Shown: piece by piece, positions 1 through 6,185 of the stretch
Position numbering within the stretch: position 1 is the first letter of the stretch
Layout of the letters: the number at the start of each line of letters is the position of its first letter
Assembly (NCBI GenBank): GCA_002332755.1
Contig: DDBO01000006.1
Coordinates: 1-6,185 of the forward strand
Direction of reading: 5' to 3'
Source: Bacteroidales bacterium UBA2030
GTDB lineage: Bacteria; Bacteroidota; Bacteroidia; Bacteroidales; TTA-H9
DNA length: 6,185 nt
Made by a program: the position numbers and the translations under genes
Notes under the pieces: generated by a model
What the model was told of the DNA's origin: nothing
The model's input: only the letters and a program-made list of their open reading frames with translations
Database searches by the model: none

Positions 1-2315
1 ACAGCCAGACGAGGCACCTCTCTCTGGCCCAACGCATTAGCAAACACATTCCAATCCTCTTTTAACACCTTTTCATTAACAGAGGTGTTTTGCACTGATT
101 CCCACCGTCGCATAGTCCCCCAGGCAACCTGAGCAAATGAAATGAGTTTGGGAAGCATATAATACTCTGCCAGAGTAGGATTTATCATGGTTTCCCCCCA
201 TAATTGCGCTTGTAACCCAAGGATATTTTTTAACGCATGGGGTTTAAGGCGCTCCATATTTTGGTATTCAACCTCTACCTTTATTTCTCTCCCCAACTCA
301 TCTTTACGGGTAGTCTGAAAGACATTCACCGAATTATAAAACCATGTCTTGTATTCATCAACAAACCCTCCCCAATACAACCCTGGTTCTTCGGGGGATT
401 TAGAGTAAGAAAGATCGAAATATAAAGAGGTAACATGGCTGAGCACCACAGGGTAATTTCGATTAGCCAGACGATAAGCCAGATCCTGGGAACCCCATAG
501 GTTATTCCAGACATAGGGCACCAAATCTCCTCCGGCAAAAGCAGGGTTAACCTCAAATCGCCCGTTTTCTTTCTTTAGGGCAACTTCTTCCCATCCACCC
601 CCACGAATATTATATTTTCTCAAGATTTTCATAATTCTCTCAACATAATATGCATGTAGGTTTTCAACCTTATACTCAGGATGTTCCTGTAGCCATTGCG
701 CAACCAAAGGCGATCCTTTCCAGGCATTGTGGGGCACCTCATCACCTCCGAGGTGTAGCATTTCCAGTTTCAACCCAGCAGCTGCATATTGATCTACAAG
801 TTCCTTTATAACTGTTTCCATAAAATGGTATACCTCCTCTTTCACAACACATACCACATTATCATCGTAGTATTGAGCAGATTGATAATGGGAGGTATCC
901 GAAGGATCTATCAGACGAAATGCCTCGGCCGCTGTAGCATTACCCTGCTTCATTAATCGAATATATCGGGCTTCCATAGCTTTTATTGCAGCTCTTGAAT
1001 GCCCTGGCATATTAATTTCAGGAATCACCAGAATATGCCTTTGGGAAGCATATTTTAAAAGTTTGATAAAATCATTGCGAGAGTAAAAACCTCCCACCCT
1101 ATTCGGTCCCGAACCATAGGAGGGGTGAAGCGAAGGTGCTTCTTTCGAAGTATGACCCCTAAAACCGCCAATATTGGTCAATTCAGGCAAGGCAGGAATT
1201 TCTATCCTCCATCCTTCATCGTCGGTCAAGTGTAGATGGAGAACATTGATTTTGTAGAACGACAATAAGTCAATAATTTTCAATATATTATCTAGGGGAA
1301 TGAAATTTCTTGTTACATCGATATGCATACCCCTGTAGGCAAAACGTGGGTAATCTTCAATCTCCAGGCAAGGGATTCGATACGAAGAGGTTTTTCGTAA
1401 AAGACTATCCACGGGTAAAAGTCCTTGTACGGTCTGGCAACCATAAAACACTCCTTTTGCCGAGGAGGCTTCAATAAAAGCCTCTCGTTCCTTTACTGTC
1501 AATTTGTACGCCTCTTCTTTATCCCTTCCCAAACCTTTGTCTAATCGCAGATGAATTACATAGGGTTGTCTTGAAGTTGGAATCTGGTCATCCACTTTTA
1601 AACCCGTATGAAGGCGCAGCCATTGCATCAGGAGTTCTTTTTCATTTTTGAGTGCATCTGATGCGTTTATGACTACTTGAGGCCCTAACATGGCAAAACC
1701 GGCCTTTTGGGTAACAGAAACCGGAAAAGGAACCACCGGAGGAATTTTAGACATTGGAATAACTTCCATACCTTCATACTTCTCAAAGTCGTATTCTGCA
1801 TTCGGGATAGGCTCTCTATCGTTTTTAAAACGAGAAAACTGTTCAGGCCTTTGAAATGGAGCAATTTTCACCACTGTGGGCTGAACGACTGATTGATCGG
1901 AACGTTGGAATGCCCAATAAGCTCCGGCAGGGGCATCTGAGATTTTAATCCACCATGCTTCAACCAGGTATTCCAGCGAAAGGCTTTGTCCAGCTTTAAG
2001 GGTGAATCCTTTTCGAGGTTTTATGCAATACCAATCTCCTGAAATCCTCTTAAAGGTGACTGGTTGGTCGCATTCATACCTTATTATATTGCGTGGGGAC
2101 TGATTGAAATAAAAAGCCCAGGTAGTATCTATCCAATCCTTCCCTGTTTTGTTAGTAAATGTGAACTTAGCAAGAGCGGCTGGTACCGAATCCGCCTGGT
2201 TGCTAATGAGCTCCCAACTTACTTCTATGCCTTGTATCCCGGAGTTATTGTTATTTCTACAAGCTCCCAGAGTAAGCAAGGCTATTGAAAGAGTCACAAG
2301 GAATGCAGATTTCAT
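1..2315 (-). CDS. GH20 beta-N-acetylhexosaminidase (chitobiase-type) lipoprotein, 3' end cut by window edge
   Basis: The frame is open from ATG 2315 to the left edge (771 codons plus 2 bases) with no stop, so the C-terminus lies outside. GH20 enzymes remove terminal beta-linked GlcNAc/GalNAc by substrate-assisted catalysis. Residues 1-19 are a lipoprotein signal with lipobox LGAC (Cys19). About 27-150 resembles the chitobiase N-terminal CHB_HEX domain (W34, DAPAGAYW stretch), about 190-320 the GH20b domain, and about 324-770 the catalytic barrel. Visible active-site elements are RGMHIDVTR (R328), HLTDDEGWR (362-370), PEINMPGH (H439), HLGGDE with the catalytic pair D525-E526 (521-526), and W706 in LWGE. 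The last visible residues fit the helix before the C-terminal Ig-like domain, so roughly 100 residues may be missing. An in-frame TAA at 2346-2348 and no other ATG between fix the start. It is divergent from the hydrolase at 2479. The family is certain; the exact substrate is not. Confidence 0.96.
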   Translation of the reverse strand, partial: MKSAFLVTLSIALLTLGACRNNNNSGIQGIEVSWELISNQADSVPAALAKFTFTNKTGKDWIDTTWAFYFNQSPRNIIRYECDQPVTFKRISGDWYCIKPRKGFTLKAGQSLSLEYLVEAWWIKISDAPAGAYWAFQRSDQSVVQPTVVKIAPFQRPEQFSRFKNDREPIPNAEYDFEKYEGMEVIPMSKIPPVVPFPVSVTQKAGFAMLGPQVVINASDALKNEKELLMQWLRLHTGLKVDDQIPTSRQPYVIHLRLDKGLGRDKEEAYKLTVKEREAFIEASSAKGVFYGCQTVQGLLPVDSLLRKTSSYRIPCLEIEDYPRFAYRGMHIDVTRNFIPLDNILKIIDLLSFYKINVLHLHLTDDEGWRIEIPALPELTNIGGFRGHTSKEAPSLHPSYGSGPNRVGGFYSRNDFIKLLKYASQRHILVIPEINMPGHSRAAIKAMEARYIRLMKQGNATAAEAFRLIDPSDTSHYQSAQYYDDNVVCVVKEEVYHFMETVIKELVDQYAAAGLKLEMLHLGGDEVPHNAWKGSPLVAQWLQEHPEYKVENLHAYYVERIMKILRKYNIRGGGWEEVALKKENGRFEVNPAFAGGDLVPYVWNNLWGSQDLAYRLANRNYPVVLSHVTSLYFDLSYSKSPEEPGLYWGGFVDEYKTWFYNSVNVFQTTRKDELGREIKVEVEYQNMERLKPHALKNILGLQAQLWGETMINPTLAEYYMLPKLISFAQVAWGTMRRWESVQNTSVNEKVLKEDWNVFANALGQREVPRLA

Positions 2316-2329
2316 TTTTAAAATTTTTA

Positions 2330-2337
2330 CAAAGGTA
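2330..2337 (-). promoter_or_regulatory. Candidate -7 box (TACCTTTG) for the GH20 gene
   Basis: Read on the minus strand, 2337 to 2330 is TACCTTTG, an exact TAnnTTTG match. Only 14 nt separate it from the GH20 ATG at 2315, so the leader would be under 10 nt. No TTTG lies 19-21 bp upstream. The short leader and missing -33 box make this weak. Confidence 0.2.
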
Positions 2338-2400
2338 TATGGTTTTTAAATTTTTTTATAAAGTTTTGAAAGAAAAAAGCTATAAATCAAATCATTTTTC

Positions 2401-2408
2401 TATTTTTG
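2401..2408 (+). promoter_or_regulatory. Candidate -7 box (TATTTTTG) for the hydrolase operon
   Basis: TATTTTTG matches the Bacteroidota -7 consensus TAnnTTTG exactly and faces the hydrolase start 70 bp downstream. Transcription would begin near 2414, giving a leader of about 65 nt. The nearest TTTG upstream is at 2365-2368, 32 bp away, which is too far for a normal -33 box. The match is short and the region A/T-rich, so this is only a candidate. Confidence 0.3.
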
Positions 2409-2412
2409 CATC

Positions 2413-2424
2413 TAAATCGATTTA
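2413..2424. repeat. Perfect 12-bp palindrome TAAATCGATTTA
   Basis: The twelve bases are their own reverse complement. They begin 5 bp after the candidate rightward -7 box, over the predicted transcription start, where a dimeric repressor could block initiation. It may also be chance, because palindromes of this length are not rare in DNA this A/T-rich. No regulator gene is in the window to pair it with. Confidence 0.3.
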
Positions 2425-2478
2425 CCCTGCAAGTTATGAAGTTTTTATAAAATTAATTAAACCCAAATTTCAGGCTTT

Positions 2479-4989
2479 ATGAGAAAATATGGTCGAATTT
2501 TCCTACTAACTTGTTTATCAATCGCATTCGTTAATTTACATGCTCAAAAGACGGGCAACATCGTTGAGATTTTCGGAAAGGAGAAGGTAGAAAGTGTAGC
2601 AGAAGGAGATGTAATCTATCACTTCAATGAAGGATTTGCTTTAAAGAAGGCCATGCAACCCGGGTTGATTCATGGAGCTGGCGACATACTTTTCTGGGAA
2701 ATATCATCCGGGCAATTCGAGAGGCCCAGCGAAGGAAAAGCTCTAAAAAGCAATTATAAGCTTGACGTCAACGAAAAAAGAGTGTGGGAAAAAGTCAGAA
2801 CCGATTCAACAGGAACTTTCCAAATTGATCTCGACAGAGGATACCTTTATACAGAGCTCAATGTTCAACATTCGGCAGTAGTATTGCTCGAAGCGACAGG
2901 ACACACCAGAGTGTATATCAATGGATTACCTCACGAAGGGGATCATTACGATTACGGATATACCCTCATTCCTGTGCAGCTCAAAAAGGGACTCAATCAG
3001 TTTATCTACACATACGGTCGCTTTCCCCGTATCAGAAGTCGCCTGATTTCCCCACGTCAGCCCATCATGTTCAGTCCACGCGACCTTACCCTTCCTTCCA
3101 TTCTGAAAGATGAGAACGAAACCCGATGGGCCGGGGTTCGCATCATCAATACCACAACAAAGGCACTTGAAAATTACAGTATAACCTGCAGACTTAGCGA
3201 TGGAAGCGAAGCTACATTACCGGCCGACCGCATTGAAGCCATGACCGTCAGGAAAATCAAATTTAAAATACCTGCATTTACCAAACTGCCTTCCGACGAT
3301 AAATTAGTGGCAACCCTGATACTTAAAGACAAAAAAGGAAAAACCATCGACAAGATGGATATTAATCTAAAAGTGCACGATACCAAGCACCATCACGAAC
3401 GCACCTTTATCAGTCAGATTGATGGAAGCGTTCAATACTACAGTATGGTTCCTTCACAAAACCCAGCCCCGAAACAAGCATTTGTGCTTTCGGTGCACGG
3501 AGCCTCCGTTGAAGCTACCAACCAGGCCAGGGCTTATAAACAAAAAGACTGGTGCCATATAGTCGCTCCTACAAATCGCCGGCCATTTGGTTTTAACTGG
3601 GAAGAATGGGGAAGATTAGACGCACTGGAGGTGATGAATGATGCTTTACATCGCTTAAACATAGATTCAACAAGAATTTATTTGACTGGGCATTCCATGG
3701 GTGGACACGGCACATGGTATCTGGGTGTTACCTATCCCGATCGATGGGCCGCTATCGCTCCCTGCGCAGGTTATCCCGATATCATCCGCTATCGTAAAAC
3801 TGGCTCCGACTCTGCCCTGATAAACCTACCCCATTTTAAAATGCTATACAGAGGAGCTCGTGCAGGTCGCACCCTCGATTTGGCCAGCAATTACCTGCAA
3901 TCTGGTGTGTATATCCTTCATGGCAGTGCCGATGCTGTGGTGCCTACTGAGCAAGCCCGCGGAATGAGACAGCTTTTGGGAACCTTTCATCCCAACTTCT
4001 GCTATTATGAATATCCTGGCGGAACCCATTGGTATGGGGACCATAGCATGGACTGGCCTCCCCTGTTCGACTTCCTGCGCCAAAACCGTATTCCTGCCCT
4101 TCATGAAGTAGATAGCCTCGAATTTTTAACCGCCTCACCTGGAGTATCTTCTTCCGATTATTGGATTGAAATCCTTCAGCAGGAGCACCCGTTCGAGCTT
4201 TCACGTATCAAAGCTGTGAAAAAAGGTGATACGATAAACCTTGATACAGAAAACATTGCATGTTTGAAAATCAAACTCTCAAAACTTCATTTTAATGCCC
4301 AACCGTGTATCATTTCCAATGGTGAAGCAATGCAATTAAACAACAATCAGGATATAGTTCTTTATTTAAGTGGAAATAAATTGCATTTGGGCGATGCACC
4401 CACTGCCGCATGTAAAAATCCTGGCAGATATGGAAGTTTTAAAATGGCTTTTACCAACAATGTGGTTTTTGTTTATGCCACCGGAGGAACTCCACAAGAA
4501 AATGAGTGGTACAAAAACAAGGCTATTTTTGATGCGGAAACGTTCCTCTATTTGGGAAACAGTTCTGTTGACATCATTCCCGATAAGGCCTATGATCCTG
4601 CAAAATACAAGGGACGCAATGTAATTATTTACGGCAATGCTGTGAATAACCTAGCCTGGCATAAGGTGCTTGGCAAGTGTCCTATTAAGGTCGAAAATAA
4701 GGGAATACAATTTGGAAAAAGTTATTTGCCAGGAGAAGACCTCGGTACTATGTTTTGCTATCCCCACTCATCAGACGATAAAGCACTGGTGGGGGTTGTG
4801 GCAGGAACAGGTATCAAAGGTATGAAAGCTGCCTATTCGAATCATTACTTCTCTGGGTTGACAGGATTCCCCGATGTGCTCATTTTCACCCATGATTGGA
4901 TTAAAGAAGGTCCGGCCGAAATCCGTGTTTCAGGGTTCTTTGGCAACGACTGGTCGATCGAAAAGGGTGATTTTGTGATTACTCATTAA
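2479..4989 (+). CDS. Secreted multidomain alpha/beta-hydrolase (prolyl-oligopeptidase/esterase-like serine hydrolase)
   Basis: This 836-residue protein has a Sec signal peptide (1-22, probable cut after HA before QKTG), so it should act in the periplasm or outside. About 85-200 is a beta-sandwich-like region (VYINGLPHEGD), about 205-310 an Ig-like stretch, and about 325-540 the alpha/beta-hydrolase. The nucleophile is S406 in GHSMGG (404-409). The acid is probably D485 (HGSADAVVP) and the base H517 (GGTHWYGD). About 545-836 is a C-terminal module ending in GFFGNDWS, recognised from large hydrolases of this type in environmental bacteria. There is no beta-propeller, so it is not a classical prolyl oligopeptidase. 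Esterase or deacetylase activity on a glycan is plausible, peptidase activity possible. TAA at 2458-2460 in frame and no other ATG fix the start. C12 is not a lipobox cysteine (Thr precedes it). The CBM9-like gene follows after 37 bp. Confidence 0.9.
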   Translation: MRKYGRIFLLTCLSIAFVNLHAQKTGNIVEIFGKEKVESVAEGDVIYHFNEGFALKKAMQPGLIHGAGDILFWEISSGQFERPSEGKALKSNYKLDVNEKRVWEKVRTDSTGTFQIDLDRGYLYTELNVQHSAVVLLEATGHTRVYINGLPHEGDHYDYGYTLIPVQLKKGLNQFIYTYGRFPRIRSRLISPRQPIMFSPRDLTLPSILKDENETRWAGVRIINTTTKALENYSITCRLSDGSEATLPADRIEAMTVRKIKFKIPAFTKLPSDDKLVATLILKDKKGKTIDKMDINLKVHDTKHHHERTFISQIDGSVQYYSMVPSQNPAPKQAFVLSVHGASVEATNQARAYKQKDWCHIVAPTNRRPFGFNWEEWGRLDALEVMNDALHRLNIDSTRIYLTGHSMGGHGTWYLGVTYPDRWAAIAPCAGYPDIIRYRKTGSDSALINLPHFKMLYRGARAGRTLDLASNYLQSGVYILHGSADAVVPTEQARGMRQLLGTFHPNFCYYEYPGGTHWYGDHSMDWPPLFDFLRQNRIPALHEVDSLEFLTASPGVSSSDYWIEILQQEHPFELSRIKAVKKGDTINLDTENIACLKIKLSKLHFNAQPCIISNGEAMQLNNNQDIVLYLSGNKLHLGDAPTAACKNPGRYGSFKMAFTNNVVFVYATGGTPQENEWYKNKAIFDAETFLYLGNSSVDIIPDKAYDPAKYKGRNVIIYGNAVNNLAWHKVLGKCPIKVENKGIQFGKSYLPGEDLGTMFCYPHSSDDKALVGVVAGTGIKGMKAAYSNHYFSGLTGFPDVLIFTHDWIKEGPAEIRVSGFFGNDWSIEKGDFVITH

Positions 4990-5026
4990 ACTTTGTTTGA
5001 AAAAGAATTTCAATATGTTGTATTGC
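4990..5026 (+). other. Short operon spacer with a small inverted repeat
   Basis: The 37-bp gap between the hydrolase stop and the preferred start of the next gene has no terminator, which supports co-transcription. It contains the inverted repeat TTGAAA/TTTCAA (4997-5002 and 5008-5013, 5-nt loop), a weak hairpin just before the alternative ATG at 5015. No Shine-Dalgarno sequence is present, only an A-rich stretch. Confidence 0.45.
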
Positions 5027-6124
5027 ATGAAAAAAGTTGTGATTTTGGTTTTGGGGTTAATTACAGCTGCCTGGGTACAAGCCCAGGCAGTTCTTTTAGA
5101 CACCCCACCACGGCACTATATCTGCCAGACCGTAACTTCCCCTTTGAAAATAGATGGAAAAGACGATGAGCCAGATTGGCAGGCCATGCCATGGAGCGAA
5201 CTTTTTATGGATATCGAAGGGCCTGATGCTCCCAAACAATTCCTGAATACTCAGGTTAAAATGCTCTGGGACAAGGAATATTTATATATTCTGGCTCGCC
5301 TGCAAGAGCCTAACCTTTGGGCCACCTTTACCGAAAGAGAATCCATCATCTTTCACGAAAACAACTTTGAAGTCTTTATTGACCCGGATTGGGACACACA
5401 TAACTATTATGAATTGGAGATTAATGCCCTGGGTACCACCTGGGATTTAATGCTTACGCGACCCTATAGCCTGATGGGCAGGGCCGTAAGTGCCTGGGAC
5501 ATTACTGGGCTCAAAAAAGGAATACATCTTAAAGGTACCATAAACAATCCCAATGATATGGATACGTGCTGGATGGTTGAGCTGGCGATTCCATTTAAAA
5601 TTCTTGCAGAGTGTGCCCCCGATCGCTCCGCACCCGGCCCCGGAGATATATGGAGAATCAACTTTTCGAGGGTAGAATGGGATTTGGAGGCTAAAAATCA
5701 CCAATACTCAAAAAAAACTGATCCTGTGACCGGGAAGCCACTCCCGGAACACAATTGGGTTTGGTCGCCACAATATCAGATAAATATGCATAAACCAGAA
5801 TATTGGGGGATGGTTTTGTTTAGTAATAACAAAGCCGGAACGAAAGAAACCTTTGTTTCATACCCTGATGCCGAAATATATTATGCCCTGAGGCAATTAT
5901 TTGACGAACAGTATCAATATTTTGAAAAAAATGAGAAGTTCGCTGAACAGCCCGAACAACTACCCTCAAGTAAGTTTTTAGGCTCTAAATACCAAATTAA
6001 TCTTCAAGCCACCACGACTTCGTTTCGTCTTTGGGCTCCTGCTACTTCTACAGGCGAGTGGCTCATTCTGACGGAAGACGGAAGAATAAGAAGGAGCCGG
6101 ACTCCTTTACATCCGGTATTTTGA
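5027..6124 (+). CDS. Secreted CBM9-like carbohydrate-binding protein
   Basis: I chose ATG 5027 (365 residues) because it places a classical signal peptide right at the N-terminus: MKK, a hydrophobic stretch to about residue 13, and a cut near VQA or AQA (19 or 21). In-frame ATG 5015 and TTG 4997 would add 4 or 10 residues without a typical n-region. About 36-265 is a CBM9-like fold: PLKIDGKDDEPDW (39-51), a WDKEYLYILARL strand (81-92), ENNFEVFIDPD (111-121) and YYELEIN (127-133). CBM9-type domains bind sugars, often at chain ends, but no enzymatic residues are recognised here and the ligand is unknown. The last 80 residues (EIYYALRQLFDEQYQYF, then WLILTEDGRI) match a helical tail often found in such proteins, so it looks full length. 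It follows the hydrolase by 37 bp and probably shares its operon. An internal hairpin lies at 5065-5092 and an A8 run at 5710-5717. Confidence 0.86.
   Translation: MKKVVILVLGLITAAWVQAQAVLLDTPPRHYICQTVTSPLKIDGKDDEPDWQAMPWSELFMDIEGPDAPKQFLNTQVKMLWDKEYLYILARLQEPNLWATFTERESIIFHENNFEVFIDPDWDTHNYYELEINALGTTWDLMLTRPYSLMGRAVSAWDITGLKKGIHLKGTINNPNDMDTCWMVELAIPFKILAECAPDRSAPGPGDIWRINFSRVEWDLEAKNHQYSKKTDPVTGKPLPEHNWVWSPQYQINMHKPEYWGMVLFSNNKAGTKETFVSYPDAEIYYALRQLFDEQYQYFEKNEKFAEQPEQLPSSKFLGSKYQINLQATTTSFRLWAPATSTGEWLILTEDGRIRRSRTPLHPVF
5065..5097 (+). terminator. Terminator-like hairpin inside the CBM9-like gene
   Basis: CTGCCTGGG (5067-5075) and CCCAGGCAG (5082-5090) are perfect reverse complements around the 6-nt loop TACAAG. 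The stem can be extended by a G-U and an A-U pair (5066/5091 and 5065/5092). TTCTTTT follows directly (5091-5097). This is the layout of an intrinsic terminator, but it lies in codons 13-24 of the CBM9-like protein, over the signal-peptide cleavage region. It could act as an attenuator when translation is poor, as a translation-modulating or mRNA-stabilising structure, or be chance. Confidence 0.4.
5710..5747 (+). other. A8 run in slippery register followed by a GC hairpin
   Basis: Eight A residues (5710-5717) are read as TCA AAA AAA ACT, which includes a heptamer A_AAA_AAA in the register used for -1 slippage. Thirteen nt downstream is CCGGGA (5730-5735)/TCCCGG (5742-5747) with a 6-nt loop. 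Both alternative frames stop at once: TGA at 5719-5721 in the -1 frame and TGA at 5727-5729 in the +1 frame. Slippage would therefore give a product of about 230 residues. The spacer is longer than the usual 5-9 nt, so function is doubtful. Confidence 0.2.
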
Positions 6125-6185
6125 CTATAACCTCAACGACACCTAACTAATAACAATTTCTAAATAGAAATAAGCGCAGGGTTGG
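6125..6185. other. Non-coding tail after the CBM9-like gene, with an A/T inverted repeat
   Basis: No gene start is evident in these 61 bp. ATTTCTA/TAGAAAT (6156-6162 and 6165-6171) form a perfect but nearly GC-free inverted repeat with only 2 bases between the arms. It is too weak for a typical intrinsic terminator and has no T tract after it. It could be a protein-binding site or chance. No clear terminator of the operon is visible before the window ends. Confidence 0.3.

Larger units (their letters stand above)
2316..2478. promoter_or_regulatory. Divergent intergenic promoter region
   Basis: These 163 bp separate the starts of the GH20 gene (leftward) and the hydrolase gene (rightward) and are very A/T-rich. 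They must carry the promoters of both unless transcription enters from elsewhere. Exact TAnnTTTG boxes occur in both directions, but neither has a convincing TTTG -33 box at the usual 19-21 bp distance. The region also holds a perfect 12-bp palindrome at 2413-2424 and two copies of TTTTTATAAA (2353-2362 and 2442-2451). No Shine-Dalgarno sequence precedes either start, as is usual in Bacteroidota. Confidence 0.7.

Noticed and set aside
237..2288. Several short open frames (61-76 codons) on both strands between 237 and 2288
   Set aside because: They lie within the continuous GH20 reading frame, which has clear family motifs, so they are shadows.
2285..2482. Plus-strand 65-codon open frame spanning the divergent region, its TGA overlapping the hydrolase ATG (ATGA)
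   Set aside because: The ATGA overlap looks like translational coupling, but the frame starts inside the GH20 gene, its Lys/Phe/Ile/Tyr-rich product is what A/T-rich non-coding DNA gives, and no domain or signal is visible.
2479..2550. Hydrolase as a lipoprotein through Cys12
   Set aside because: Cys12 is preceded by Leu-Leu-Thr; Thr before the cysteine is not a good lipobox, and the hydrophobic stretch continues to a standard signal peptidase I site near HAQ.
3174..4204. Minus-strand open frames of 70-86 codons and similar plus-strand overlaps inside the hydrolase gene
   Set aside because: They are antisense or out of frame to a well-supported gene and show no family signature of their own.
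5447..5704. Two overlapping minus-strand open frames within the CBM9-like gene
   Set aside because: They are antisense to conserved CBM9-like sequence, have no start context and resemble nothing known.
6156..6171. ATTTCTA/TAGAAAT as the operon terminator
   Set aside because: The stem is nearly all A/T, the arms are only 2 bases apart and no T tract follows.
1..6185. CRISPR array, tRNA/rRNA, insertion sequence, phage or toxin-antitoxin genes
   Set aside because: No regularly spaced repeats, RNA-gene landmarks, transposase motifs or terminal inverted repeats were seen; all sizeable coding sequence belongs to the three exported proteins.

Overview
The window looks like part of a carbohydrate-degradation locus from a Bacteroidota bacterium, probably a Bacteroidales or Marinilabiliales relative; the exact genus cannot be told. 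Three things point there. All three gene products are exported enzymes or binding proteins of types common in that phylum. None of the starts has a Shine-Dalgarno sequence, and the start regions are A/T-rich instead. The 163-bp divergent intergenic region carries exact matches to the Bacteroidota -7 promoter box TAnnTTTG facing both ways. No RNA gene, mobile element, CRISPR array or origin was seen.

Layout: (1) 2315 down to 1, minus strand: a large GH20 beta-N-acetylhexosaminidase lipoprotein with a chitobiase-type N-terminal domain. It runs off the left edge, so its C-terminus is missing. (2) 2316-2478: an A/T-rich divergent promoter region with a 12-bp perfect palindrome. (3) 2479-4989, plus strand: a secreted 836-residue multidomain serine hydrolase (GHSMGG alpha/beta-hydrolase, annotated in related proteins as prolyl-oligopeptidase-like or esterase). 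(4) 5027-6124, plus strand: a secreted CBM9-like carbohydrate-binding protein, 37 bp downstream of the hydrolase and probably in the same operon. (5) 6125-6185: a short non-coding tail.

How they may work together (inference): the GH20 would release terminal GlcNAc or GalNAc from chitin-like or host-type glycans. The secreted hydrolase would remove an ester or acyl decoration, or cut an attached peptide, and the CBM9-like protein would bind the sugar. No SusC/SusD pair, sugar transporter or regulator lies in the window, so the polysaccharide-utilisation role rests on gene content alone.

The least expected signal is a perfect 9-bp GC-rich hairpin followed by a T-rich stretch, at 5067-5097. It has the form of an intrinsic terminator but lies inside the signal-peptide codons of the third gene. 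The same gene also has an A8 run in a slippery register just upstream of a second GC hairpin. Everything else is coherent but ordinary.
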